64,000 nt of DNA, from positions 31,615-95,614 of the forward strand of contig JBAKBP010007905.1 in assembly GCA_037953745.1 (NCBI GenBank), in the 5' to 3' direction. The notes below the pieces were generated by a model. It did no database searches. It was given only the letters and a program-made list of their open reading frames with translations, and had not been told where the DNA came from. The DNA is from Lithodes maja. Its lineage: Eukaryota > Arthropoda > Malacostraca > Decapoda > Lithodidae. The stretch's first letter is position 1, and each line of letters opens with the position of its first letter. The translations under genes were made by a program, and so were the position numbers. Shown here in pieces: positions 9,769 through 20,200 of the stretch.

Positions 9769-12476
9769 ATGCTGAATTGGCTCTACTGCCTCATATTGCC
9801 TGTCTCGCCTCTACTGGTGGGTAATGCTTCCCCATTTTTCAGTGCTATGATGCCGGCTCCTCCCTGCTCTCGGCCGACGTGTCAGCGGACGGCCTTGCGG
9901 GATCACCGGGAATGTTGCCTCCACACGGCCTGCTATGGGAAGGATGTTTACGATCCCCGCCGGTGTGGGGTGTGTCTCTCCGCTCTTCAACTACTCGAGA
10001 CTCTCCCTACGTCGGCGGAAGGACAACGGGCCAGGACGTCTCTACGCCGATCATGGGACGTCTTCTCCCGTCACGTCCAAAGGGTCCTGCACAGGGCTCC
10101 TTCCTTCCGTGAGGATGACTTCCGGGTGTTGTTAGGGATCCCGCCTACCTCCGATGCTGCACGCCGTTCCCGCTCCCCTACTGTTCGTCACTCTCGCTCT
10201 CCTCATACGGCTCGGGGCTCCCCTCCCGGGAGTTCGGGTCAGGCGGGCGGGAGGGCGCGTTCCAGGGAGCGGGCCCCCAGGCGTCATGAACATCGTGTGC
10301 CTCCCTCCGACCTATCCATGACTTCTGGAACTTCTGGCAGGAAGAAACGTCGCCGATCTCCGTCCCCTGCTGATCGACCCCGTCTTGCTTCTCCTCACCT
10401 CAGGATGAGCCCCCCTCCTTCGCAGGGTTCCACGGTCTTCAGGGCCAAACGCTGTCCTGCCCCGCCTGCCGAGGAGGTCGTTCTCCATCCTGCACCATCT
10501 TCAGCCACTGGTGGGGTGGAGTTCGAGCCTCTGCCTGCCTCCCAGCCTGTGAGGGGTCCCGGCCTCTTCCCTATGGCGGGCCCGGCTGTGGTGGTCCCGG
10601 CGGCGATGCCCTCCACGCCTCCTCCTCAACCTGGGGGTTCCGACGCCTCGATCCCTTGTGGCCAGCAGTCTCCTCCTCGTCTCCCTGACCATTTGGAGGA
10701 TGTTCTTGAGATGGAGGTTGCGGATTTTGATCGGCTGGAGGACGAGGATATGGGGGTCGACTCGTCTTCGGACGGTGCACCTGATTCGGGTCAGGAGGAC
10801 CCCGACGTGGCGGCACAGTCCTCTCCACCGTCCCCTGAGTTCTCCCCGCTCACGGACCATGGGGCCCGTGGGCCCAGTGAGGCTGGTTCCCTGTTTCCTC
10901 TACAGACGTCCTTCCCTCCTGCTGCGGAGACGGAGTTACGGGCGGAGTTGGCGTCTATTCGTCTTGAGATGGCCTCCAATAAGGCGGACATCCTCTCCTC
11001 TGTCACGGCGGCCATGGAGGCAGTGGTCTCCCGGTTGGGTACTACTAACCCGGTGCCTCTGCAGACTCCGCTTGTGGCTCCTCTCCCACCTGTTGCCGAC
11101 CACATCCCATCTCGGCCTGCTCTCCCGGTTGTGGTACCGTTGTCATCATCTACTTCATCACCTGCACCTCCGACACCACCTACGACTCCTCTCTGGCCCG
11201 TTGTTATCCCGGGCCAGGGTTTGGGGTTGTTCTCTCACCCCCTCTCCGTGCCGCCTCTCTCCAAGTTTAAGATCCCCAAAGTCAAGATGCCTTCCCTGTA
11301 TGGGGATTCTGTTGCTTGGAGAGCTGTGATCGCCTCCAACCCTGAGGGGGCGGTCCACCTGCCGGCCGGAGAGCGGGCTGGGCTATCCAGGTGAATGAGA
11401 AAAACATCTTCAGGGCCATTACTCCACAGGGTCTGGTCCCTGAGGTCGATGTGAGGGTGTACCCTAACCGGCAAGACATGCGGTATTTTTCATATCGTCC
11501 GTCGGTCTTGCCTTACACTGCCACCAAGCCCTGGGCTGACTTCTCCCGCCAAGACCTGTTTGCAGATGTCCACTCCCTCTCTGCCATCTCAGGGACGCCG
11601 TACCTCAGGAATGTGCGAGATCAGGACGGGGTCCTGATGCTCGAACTCCCGCACGTCTGTCCGGGTCCCTGGGGTGAATGGATCCGTGAAGCAATGGAGT
11701 TTGGTCAGTCCATGGCTGAGACCTTGCCGGCCATCCCATCCATGGAATCATCTTTTCTGTCGGGCATGCTCCTTACCTCCTCGGGCTTCCCTCTGCCTGT
11801 GTGGGAGTGGCTCAATGCTCCCAAACTGTCGGTGGGCCCCCTTCCGTGTTCCTTTTTCACGGCACCGAAGAAGGCCCCACTGGACCGGGACTTTAAGTTC
11901 CGTCAGCGAGCGGCGCGCCAACTTTCAACTCTTCTTGCTCAGTTGGAACTGGCGCGGGTTCACCTCCGCCTTATTTGAGTCGCTGGAATCGGCTGATCAT
12001 CGCCAAGGTTTTGAGCATGTCCGACGGATCACCCTGCAAGCTTGCCCTCAACCCTGTTCAGGACATCCGCCACTCCCTCCATGAAGCCACTCGTTGCCGT
12101 CAACAACTTCGGGTGGCTTTCTGTAAGAAGGCCCCTGCCGACGTCCGCAACCGCCTCCTACTGACTGACCTTCTGACCCCTGGACTGTTCCCTGGGGAGG
12201 CTTGGCAAGGGGCTTTCTTACTGGCGCAGAGTGACACGTACTCTGCTCAACGGAAGGTGGTGGCGAAGCCCACTTCATCCTCCTCCACCCGCAGACGCGG
12301 GGGCAGGTCTGTCGCCGGCAGAGGGCGCCAGGCTAGAGGTGTGGCCAGGGGACTGGCTCACAGGGGGCGTGGTGTTACCGCCTTCCGTGGTCGTCGGTCC
12401 CCGTCAAGAGGGGATGCGGCGCTGGCAGGCACAGGGCCCCAGTTCCTCCGCTGCCAGACACAGCCTGGAGGGGGAT
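9769..12476 (+). pseudogene. DIRS-a gag-like ORF, frameshifted
   Basis: Structural protein of the DIRS element. ATG at 9769 (another at 9847). The N-terminus has a Cys/His cluster (CSRPTC, HRECCLHTAC, RRCGVC), then a long proline/serine-rich and acidic linker. The frame breaks near 11360, continues as NEKNIFRAITPQGLVPEV in the next frame to 11978, shifts again, and ends with an Arg/Gly-rich tail. The part after 11280 aligns with the second DIRS gag at 61.6-62.6 kb (for example WAIQV against WVIQG; LDRDFKFRQRAAR against LDREFRLRGKAFR). At least two frameshifts, so no full protein is made. Confidence 0.75.
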
Positions 12477-12589
12477 AGGCCGGAGCGCGAGGCTCGTCCA
12501 TCGTTTCGGCGGGGCGGGGGGACGTCTGGAGGAGGACGTGGTGGCTCTAGCTCCCACTACGATAAGTCCAAGAGGGGCTCCGCGCCAAA

Positions 12590-14460
12590 AACCGCGTAGT
12601 TCCTCCTGGCCAGTCCCCTCTTCCCTCGCCCGACCATCTCGTCGAAGCGGTGATGGGCCTGACACAAGGCGCCCGCACCGGCTTCTTCCGCCCCCACTAC
12701 CGGCAATGGCCCCGCCGGTCGTGGGCGCGTCGGGTGGTCAAGAAGGGTCTGACTTGGAGGTGGAGGTCCAGGCCTCCTCTCAGGTGCCCTCCCCGACAGC
12801 GACCGGTGTCTCAGGAAGTGGCCCAAGTGATCATGTCCATGCACGAGGAAGGCGTTATCAAGGAAATATCTTCTACACAAAAGGTATTTCTGTCTCATGT
12901 GTTTCTGGTCCCAAAGAAGGACTGCGCTGCTATGAGGCCGGTGGTAGATCTCTCAGTCCTCAACTCTCAACCCGTTTCTGCATGCTCACCATCAACCAGG
13001 TACGCCTGGCACTCAAGCCCTTGTCTTGGGTGGTCACCCTGGATCTGAAGGATGCTTATTGGCATGTGCCGATGGCTCCTCGGTTCCAGGGCTGCCTAGC
13101 ACTGCAGTCGGATCAACGGGTGTTCCAATTCACCAGACTACCATTCGGCCTCAACATAGCACCGCGGCTCTTCACCAAACTGGTGAAGCAGGCTCTGACC
13201 CCCTTGCTCTTACAAGGGATTCAGATCCTGTTTTACCTGGACAATTGGCTCATCTCCGCAGACTCTCTCACACACTGTGTACAAGACACGCTCACTGTAG
13301 TCAGACATATCACAAACCTGGGGTTCAAACTAAACATTCCCAAGTCCTGCCTCTCACCGTCACGAGAAGTGACGTGGGTGGGCTTGCACTGGGATCTCCA
13401 AAGCGCCACCGTTTCCCAGAGTCGAGTGAATGCGGTGAAACTTCGAAGGAAGCTCTTTGTCGTGTTGCACTCGATCTCGATAACGCGAAAAATCTGGGAC
13501 TCCCTACTAGGGTCTTTGAATTGGGCGTCTCTGACCGTGCCCTTGGGCCAGCTCCGACTAAAACGCCTCATTCAGCTGGGCAACAGGCACTTCCCTATCT
13601 CGCCCCCTTACCGTTTGTGGACGGTACCGTGCTCAATACATCTGAGACTGACACACTGGGTCGCTCGGGGCACGCTCTCTGCGGCTGTGCCCTGGACTGC
13701 TCCTCCGCCGACCATCTGGGTAGACACAGATGCGTCAAGCGAGGTGGGGTGGGGCTATCAATCAGACATGGGACATCTAAACCACGGCAGGTGGTCGGGG
13801 CTCTCACACTTCCACGTCAATGCCCTGGAACTGTTGGTACCGTTGTTCTTCCTGCGGGATCACGGACTGGCCCTCACGAGCAAGTCGGTGGCCTTCAGGA
13901 TGGACAACATGTCCGCGGTTCATTGTATCCAAAAGCAGGGCTCCTCCAGGTCTGTTGTGCTCCAAGACCTGGCGGAGAAATTGTTTTACCTGGCCGATCA
14001 TTACAGCATCACCCTGCATGCGACTTACCTGCCCGGGACGGCCAATCTTTGGGCGGATGCTTTGTCGAGAGGACAGAGCACCAGGGTAGAATGGTCATTA
14101 AGACAAAGTGTTTTCGACGACCTCGCAGCCTCCTGGGGACATCCGCAGGCGGACTTGTTCGCCTCCTCAGGGACGAACAAGCTGCCGGACTACCTCACCC
14201 GCTGGACTTGTACTCAGGCGGGGGGGCTGGATGCCTTCAGCGAGGACTGGAGCAGGTGGCAGTCGATTTACGCTTTTCCACCGCCCGACGCACTGCTTAT
14301 GTGCAAAGTCCTACACAGGCTGAGAAAGTACCGTGGCAAGGTTTGGTTAATCGCGCCCCTCTGGCCGGCCCAAGCCTGGTACGCTCAGCTGAAGCGATGG
14401 TGCCCGAGTCCCGTTCCCTGTCTGTCTCAGACTTCCACTTGGGACAGATTGGAGACCTAG
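12590..14460 (+). pseudogene. DIRS-a reverse transcriptase / RNase H, frameshifted
   Basis: The RT begins in one frame (VFLVPKKDCAAMRPVVDLS, about 12880-12965) and shifts near 12970 to the main frame. That frame carries VTLDLKDAYWHVPM, RLPFGLNIAP and the catalytic box FYLDNWL. The usual second Asp of the box is Asn here, although DIRS elements vary at this site. RNase H follows with WVDTDAS, NALELLVP and FRMDNMSAVHC (D, E, D) and LPGTANLWADALSR. This RT-RNase H order with no integrase is typical of DIRS pol. No confident methyltransferase domain seen. Confidence 0.85.
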
Positions 14461-14482
14461 GGACCTCGTTGGCATTCGCATC

Positions 14483-16246
14483 GTGGATGTTTGTGAGGCA
14501 GGGTGGTTACCGAAATATGGACGTTGCTTGACTGATATGCTTAATCAGCACTGGACTAAGGCTACTTGGAAGACTTACGAGTCTCATTGGAATACTTTCA
14601 CTAAATGGATCAATGACACCGAACAAACAGTTCCGTCGGTTGCGTTAGTCTTCCATTACCTTAATCACTTGTTTGCGACATGCACATACATGTACAACAC
14701 CATTAACCTAACAAGTGCGCATGGGGGTAATTGAAAACGTCCCCCTGTGCTGACGTATTTGAGGTGTTTCCGTCACTAAAATATTCATTGTACCATTAAT
14801 AGCATTAATAATTATCCATATGCGCCTATTATGGGTTGATTATAAAGGTATTAACCTGAAACAACAATAAAACGAGTGAAAACAGCGTTTGGATGGTCAA
14901 AATCGGAGATATAGCCCGCGAGTTGTATAATGTATGGGTGAGGCAAACTGCTTTCCCGCCAATTTCCCCCAAGGCCACTGAGACACAGTCGATCGATACT
15001 CTCTCTCTCTCTCTTGCACTCGCTTGCCATCAGTGATGACAACACCCTGTTTGCAACTCGCTAATGTTAGCACGAAAATATACCTCAGAATAAGGGAATA
15101 ATAGGGAAAATAGGTGATAACTGAAGGAGAGGAGGAAAGTGGGGAAGGAGGGGAGGTAGAGGACTGAGATTTTGCATGGCCCAGGGGCCAAAAAAAAATA
15201 AAAAAATACAAAAATAAAATAAATTTTTTTTTTTTTTTTTCGATGTCAAAAGTTGATATTTTATTTTACTTACTCTCAAGAGTCTTCCCGCAGTCCGCCG
15301 GGGGAACTCTTAAGAGTCTCCCCGCAGCTCCCGGGTTAAGAACCACCTGTCCGCTATTAGGGAGCCTTTTGAGACCTTGACGGGGCTGGTGCTCCCTCAC
15401 AAGGAGTGTCTTTTTTCATGAAAGCCTGCTTTAGGCTCAGACCGCCCCCACGCCAGATACTGCCTCAATGGTCTCTGGCGAAGGCTCTCAGGCTCCTTAC
15501 CTCACCCATCTACACCACTAACCCAACACCTGTTCATCTGCTTGATAAAACTTTGTTTCTTTTAGCGTTGGCTACAGGAGAGAGGGTCTCGGAGTTGGCT
15601 GCCATGTCGAGGGCCCCGAATTGCATGAGTTTTTCGCCTTCCTTGGGGTCAGTCACTTTGGCCCCTTCCGTTCATTTTGTGGCCAAGAATGAACGTGAGG
15701 CGCACATTTTTAAGCCGTTTACTGTACCAGCTTTAAAATGTAGGAGGCACGCATCATCCGCTATGCCCGGTAAGAGCCTTGCATACGTATGTGCGTGCCG
15801 CTGTGCCGACGTCGGGGACGGCGCTCTGGTTGGCCCTAAGACTGGGACACGGTTAGGCAAACGTGCTGTGGGACTTAATTTACGCCGTGTCATTACTGCG
15901 AGTAATCCCCTTACGAAGGGCTCCGCTCATGATGTCCGCTCTTATGCAGCGACTGAGATTTCTCAACAATTCATCACTTTCGGATATAGCCGACACAGGG
16001 TTATGGTCCTCCCACAGCACTTTTGTCTCATCGTACCTGTCCATGTCCACTGCCAGGCCGGGTGTGCCTTGTGTTGCGTTAGGCCAATGTGTCACGTCAT
16101 TCATCTCCATCCTGTGTCTCTTCTCATCCCATACTGTATTTTCTTCCTTTCCCTACACTGGGGGGGGGGGGGGGGGGGGGTCATTTTGTATGATTGTACA
16201 AATGCCTTTCTCTCTTTCATTTTACGTGTATGTCATCCCTGTTTAG
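14483..16246 (+). pseudogene. DIRS-a tyrosine recombinase, split by MITE B0 and frameshifted
   Basis: The core-binding domain is at 14483-14706 (ATWKTYESHWNTFTKWI...). MITE B0 sits at a TTAA in its middle; the frame resumes at 15340 (NHLSAIREPFETLTGL). A frameshift near a T-run at 15410 leads to the catalytic part, with LALATGERVSELAAM (first catalytic Arg) and SAHDVRSYAATEI (His-x-x-Arg). Another shift near 15960 separates the final GLWSSHSTFVSSYL (Trp and nucleophilic Tyr). All diagnostic residues are present across three frames. The enzyme would integrate the circular DIRS intermediate; this copy cannot make it. Confidence 0.85.
14703..15339 (+). mobile_element. MITE B0 (complete B-family TTAA element)
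   Basis: TTAA at both ends, 637 bp. It starts TTAACCTAACAAGTGCGCATG and ends with two copies of a palindrome-type motif (CTCAAGAGTC, CTCTTAAGAGTC), each followed by CCCGCAG, and a final CCCGGGTTAA. It contains a CT microsatellite near 15000, an A-rich/T-rich stretch at 15185-15240, and no ORF. Best template for the B family; B1, B2, B2' and B3 are relatives. Confidence 0.88.
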
Positions 16247-16660
16247 TATTAAGGTTATCTCTCTTACTTCTTTACGTATAGACTCTACTGTCTAGGGGTT
16301 ACTTGTTTGGTATGTCTATGCCTCATACCCGGTTTTTGTAATTAAAGAGAGTCCTGGAGATCTTCCGCCTACTGTGCCTTGCCTTCAAATTCTTGTCTTC
16401 ATGTACAACTTGCCTTCATTCTTCCCAGATTGGTGTGCCATTCTCCGGTCGACATGACCTATTCCTTAGCCTGCTGCGGCACTTTTAAGACCCTAGACTG
16501 ATACTGGTAACATGTACTTCCTTAATATGCACCGTACTGTTACGCTCTTTTTCTGATAATAAACTGATTTGTTTATTTGTGTCTTTTCTTGGTCCTCTGC
16601 TTGTGCTACGGCTTGGGGTTTATGGTTTATTGGATGCCGCCTCCAATTTGGGATTCAAGC

Positions 16661-16782
16661 CCTACGTTGGAAACGTAGAGACTGCTACTAAATTGGGAGG
16701 TTTGACGGAGGTTTGACGACCTCCCTTATAACCAAATAAGGAAAACCTCTTATTTGGTAGCAGTCTCGACGTATCCAACGAC
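16661..16782. repeat. DIRS-a internal complementary region
   Basis: It contains the reverse complement of the element's left tip (about 288-316: GTAGCAGTCTCTACGTTTCC reversed) followed by the reverse complement of its right tip (17102-17168: GCTACCAAATAAGAGG reversed). In DIRS biology this segment templates the joining of the two ends into a circle. Its presence fixes the element's outer limits at about 288 and 17168. Confidence 0.85.
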
Positions 16783-16845
16783 AGAGTATCCCGCCCTCAT
16801 GCCGATCCCCTGCCCATCCAATCTAAACTGATTACTTGATACCTC

Positions 16846-17117
16846 GATACTTTGGCAGGTCCTGGCGCAGGCTCATAGAACATGGAGCATGGCTCAGAGG
16901 AGAGCAGCTAGATTAAATGGGTAACTATAACAATTCTTTCTCTCCTTCGCTATCTCTTCTTTCCTAGTCGTCTCGGAGTGTGTACAACGTGCCTAGTAGT
17001 GAATTGAGGTGCAACTCTAGAGATTATTTGGTTACTTCGCGTGAGTACCGATAAATCGGCCCGCTGTGGTAGCGGCTGAGATCATAAGCCCTACGTTGGA
17101 TACGCCGAGACTGCTAC
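16846..17117 (-). repeat. DIRS-a right inverted terminal repeat
   Basis: Reverse complement of 294-515 with one extra segment of about 49 bp (near 16985-17035). The element's right tip extends a further 50 bp with AAATAAGAGG...CCTTATTT hairpin-forming sequence. Confidence 0.85.
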
Positions 17118-18182
17118 CAAATAAGAGGTTTTCCTTATTTGGTTATAAGGGAGGTCGTCAAACCTCCCATTCTCGTCGCTGATTGGTCAGTGGCTATGAG
17201 CACGAAATTCATATCTTGTTGGCGATGTCTGCGAAGGTTTTAGGCCTGTAACATATGCTTTTTCGGTCTATTAATTTCAATCAATACATTTTATTATTGG
17301 ATATTATTATCTATCAATATAGACTATTGGCTAAGGTAGTCACACTGTCAGCTACAGTTAGCAGCCTTGTTCAAGCTCAAGACAGACGGTAGGCTAGGCT
17401 ACCATCAGGCTATTATATCTTATAATCTTATTAGGAAATGTTGACAAAGTTATTACGGTTCTTATCTGGCAAAGGTAGCTCTTTATTCCCCGTGTAATTT
17501 TCAAACAATTCTCCGTTAGTCTATTGGGGAAATAAAAAGTAGATGTTCTTTTCCTGGCAATGTAGGAGTATGAATAGGCTAAATTCTATAGTGTATATAC
17601 AGTATATTGTTCTTTCACTGGCGATGTAGCCAGGCTGAATTAAATAGTAGCCTATATATATTATCTCTTCCTGGCGATGTATGTATAGGCATATTTTCTT
17701 TTCCTGACGATCTATGTGTATATAGGCTATTTGCAAGCCTATATTTGTGGAAGGTTCATAAATATTATTTTTTAACCATTAGATTACCTTTGAAAATTTA
17801 ACTATAGCGTGGATAGGCTACCTTACTAAACATAGCTTAACTGACCTATCATACTTCGATGCAATTATGCCTCAGAAATTGTTTTTAAGAAATGTAAATA
17901 GAGTAATCGATCAATAATAGACAAGCGCCGACAAACCTGTACAGCAAGCTAAGCTATAACCCGTTAAAATATAGGCTATCATTCAATTGGCATAGTAACA
18001 ACTGTAACATTACCGATATATACCTATAACAATGAAATACAAACCGCATAAAAAACATAATAATCAATCAATAATATAGACAAACGCTCAAAAACCTGTA
18101 CAGCAAGTTATAACCCATTACAATACATCATTGGCATAGTAACATTACCAATATATAACGATACAAATTAAATAATAACTGC

Positions 18183-18276
18183 AAAAAAAAAAAACATTAG
18201 CTCATCGAGCCTCGAACCCTTGCGAGTAGGCTTACGGATTTAAAAGCGAAGTCGTTACCAACTAGGCTACGCTTAC
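18183..18276 (-). ncRNA. tRNA-like / SINE-head Pol III unit
   Basis: Read on the minus strand from 18276 it has a perfect A-box consensus (TAGCCTAGTTGG), a near-perfect B box (GGTTCGAGGCT) about 40 nt later, and a run of twelve T (18183-18194), a Pol III terminator. The D and T arm positions look tRNA-like, but acceptor, anticodon and T stems pair poorly. I call it a tRNA-derived SINE or a decayed tRNA, not a functional tRNA. Confidence 0.45.
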
Positions 18277-18518
18277 CACACTGAAGGCCTGACGAAGTAG
18301 CTGTGAGACTTGCGCTCCAAGCTGCTTGTTTTGTTATATATAGCAAAATGGTCACGATAACTATGATTTTTATAGGTGTGCCACCTTATAATAGAGATTG
18401 CGACACATAAATAACATGGAGGGAGGCTAATTCAGCTTAATTATGATAATATAATGTAGAGGTGAGATTTAGGCCTACTGTTATGATAGCTTCGCTAGTC
18501 ACCTCCAGGGAGTGTTAG

Positions 18519-18580
18519 CGTGATCGCCGTCTGATTGCAAACAATCACAAACGTGATTCGTCGAATCAGAGGCGATCACG
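18519..18580. repeat. inverted repeat (hairpin) near right TIR
   Basis: CGTGATCGCC...TCTGATT pairs with AATCAGA...GGCGATCACG around a loop of about 25 nt. It lies 30 bp inside the right TIR, so it may be part of the element's cis-acting end. Confidence 0.8.
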
Positions 18581-18632
18581 TTCAGTAGAGCTATCCCGTT
18601 TGCGTGTTTGGGTAGACTGAACGCGCTCCTGG

Positions 18633-19201
18633 TCTAAGACTACACAAGTAATTTTGCCAAGTTCAATTCGAAGTCCAGTAATCAGTTTAGCACATGACGG
18701 ATTATCAGGTCATCTGGGACAGAAAAAGACATATAAAAAGTTACTCCAACACTACTTTTGGCCAGGTATGAAAAGGGATTTGACTGTAATGTGTGCCTCA
18801 ACTAGATTCCCAGAAGCTTTCCCTATGCGTGACATTAAAGCTAAGCAGGTAGCTAAGCACTTGTTACATTTATTCACTAGGGTAGGCATTCCAAAATCTA
18901 TACAAACTGATCAAGGTACAAATTTTACTAGTGATTTAATGACACAAGTTGTAAAGGAACTTAATATTAACAAGCAGATCTCTACAGCATACCGTCCACA
19001 AACACAAGGGTGTCTCGAGCGCTTTCACCAAACATTTAAATCCATGGTAAAGAAGTACTGTCACGAGTCAAGTAAAGATTGGGATGAGGACATAGATTAT
19101 CTTCTCTTTGCTATTCGTGAGACCCCTCAGGACTCTTTAGGCTATTCTCCATTTGAGCTTTTGTACGGTAGACAAATTCGAGGCCCTCTGAAAGTCCTTA
19201 A
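18633..19201 (+). pseudogene. gypsy integrase, N-terminal and catalytic part
   Basis: It contains the first half of the H2C2 finger (HDGLSGHLGQKKTY) and then jumps at about 18785 from GMKRD straight to STRFPEAFPM. The Cys pair of the zinc finger and the region of the first catalytic Asp are missing, apparently by an in-frame deletion. The second Asp (QTDQGTNF) and the Glu region (TQGCLERFHQTFKSM) are present. It stops at the TTAA where MITE B1 is inserted, with the frame resuming at 25242. Confidence 0.85.
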
Positions 19202-19714
19202 CCTAAGAAGTGCGCATGGGGGGTATGAGACACCACACTCCTGTGCTGACGTATTTGAGATATTCCCATCACTAACATCGTTATTTTACCATAAATAGCA
19301 TTAATACTTATCCATATGTGCCTATTATAGGTTGATTATAAAGGTATTAACCTGTTACATCAATAAAACAAGTGGAAACAGCGTTTGGATGGTCAAAATC
19401 GGCGATACAGGCCGGGAGTTACATAGTGTATGGCTGAGGCAACCTCCCTCCCCTTGTCTGGAGAGACACTGTTACGCAATAGTCTCTCTCTCGCTCTTTC
19501 CCACGCTTGGTAACAGTGATGACAACGCCCTGCTACCAACTCGCTAATGTTAGCACGAAAATAGACCACAGAATAAGGGAATAACAGGGAAAATAGGTGA
19601 TAACTGAAGGAGGGGAGGAAAGTGGGGAAGGAGGGGAGGTGGAGGAGTGATATTTGGCATGGCCCAGGGGCAAAAAAAAAAAAAAAATTTTTTTTTTTTT
19701 TTTTTTTTTGGGTG

Positions 19715-20200
19715 TTAACCCTCCAGCCCCGGCTATGTATTATATATATATTCCTCGAAACCCAGGGTGTTTTGGCCGAAAAACGTCTAGGCTAGGCTAC
19801 CGTATATTCGTTAATCAGACTGCTTCCCACATTCCCGCGCATCCTCAAGCGTAGCTGTGTTATTTACCTGTAGAATGGCATTAAGTAGAGCTCTCTAAGT
19901 CAACTGGTTGAGCTGTGATGATGATTTCATTGGAGATAACTTTATGGCCAAAACAGCCACTTTACACCACTTTTCGATACTTAACAACAACATACAGGCA
20001 CACACGAACAAGCGACGCTCTCCTTCTTGTGGCCGGAGATGCGGGGCGTCGGTCCAGCCGGCTGTTGTTTACATGCGTCGGACCGACGCCTCGCACACGA
20101 AGCTCACAGGCTTTCAACCACTGGGCGTTCAAGAGGCCTTCCGGGCAGCTGTCATATGCTTTTTTATGGGCGTTCAAGAGGCCTTCCGTGGTGAGAGGGT
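19715..20200 (+). mobile_element. MITE C1 (piggyBac-like, non-autonomous)
   Basis: Starts TTAACCCTCCAGCCCCGG like PB1 and PB3, about 486 bp, no transposase. GAATGGCATTAAGTAGAG begins 158 bp inside the left end. The right end has two GGGCGTTCAAGAGGCCTTCC motifs, but its last TTAA is gone: GAGAGGGT joins directly to MITE B2, as if four bases (TAAC) were lost. Confidence 0.85.

Larger units (their letters stand above)
288..17168 (+). mobile_element. DIRS-like tyrosine-recombinase retrotransposon (DIRS-a)
   Basis: It has the full DIRS hallmark set: inverted terminal repeats, an internal complementary region at 16661-16782, a gag-like ORF, RT/RNase H, and a tyrosine recombinase instead of an integrase. 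No target duplication is visible, as expected for this class. After subtracting PB1 and MITE B0 the element is about 8.9 kb, long for a DIRS element because of a leader of almost 2 kb. All coding regions carry frameshifts, so the copy is inactive. It lies inside the TIR element that broke the gypsy integrase. Confidence 0.85.
17169..18609. other. right arm of the TIR element (no protein gene)
   Basis: AT-rich DNA. At 17540-17720 a motif near CTGGCGATGTA recurs about every 40-60 bp. It holds a tRNA-like Pol III unit (18200-18276) and a strong hairpin (18519-18580). No ORF with recognisable similarity. Confidence 0.5.
192..18627. mobile_element. DNA transposon with 18-bp TIRs and 5-bp target duplication, unclassified
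   Basis: The left end AGCGCGTTCAGTCTACCC (192-209) is the exact reverse complement of 18610-18627. CCTGG flanks both ends (187-191 and 18628-18632), and removing the insert restores the gypsy frame. The element's own DNA is only about 96 bp on the left and about 1.46 kb on the right, because a DIRS element occupies the middle. No transposase of its own is visible, so it is probably non-autonomous. Ten bases of the left TIR recur inverted at about 257-266. AG...CT ends with a 5-bp duplication do not match a superfamily I can name with confidence. Confidence 0.7.

Noticed and set aside
10395..11474. Minus-strand frames over DIRS-a gag
   Set aside because: GC-rich antisense shadows without domains.
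9769..16246. DIRS-a as a host gene cluster or Polinton cargo
   Set aside because: RT, RNase H, tyrosine recombinase, ITRs and internal complementary region all fit one DIRS element; no polymerase B, ATPase or capsid genes are present in the surrounding TIR element.
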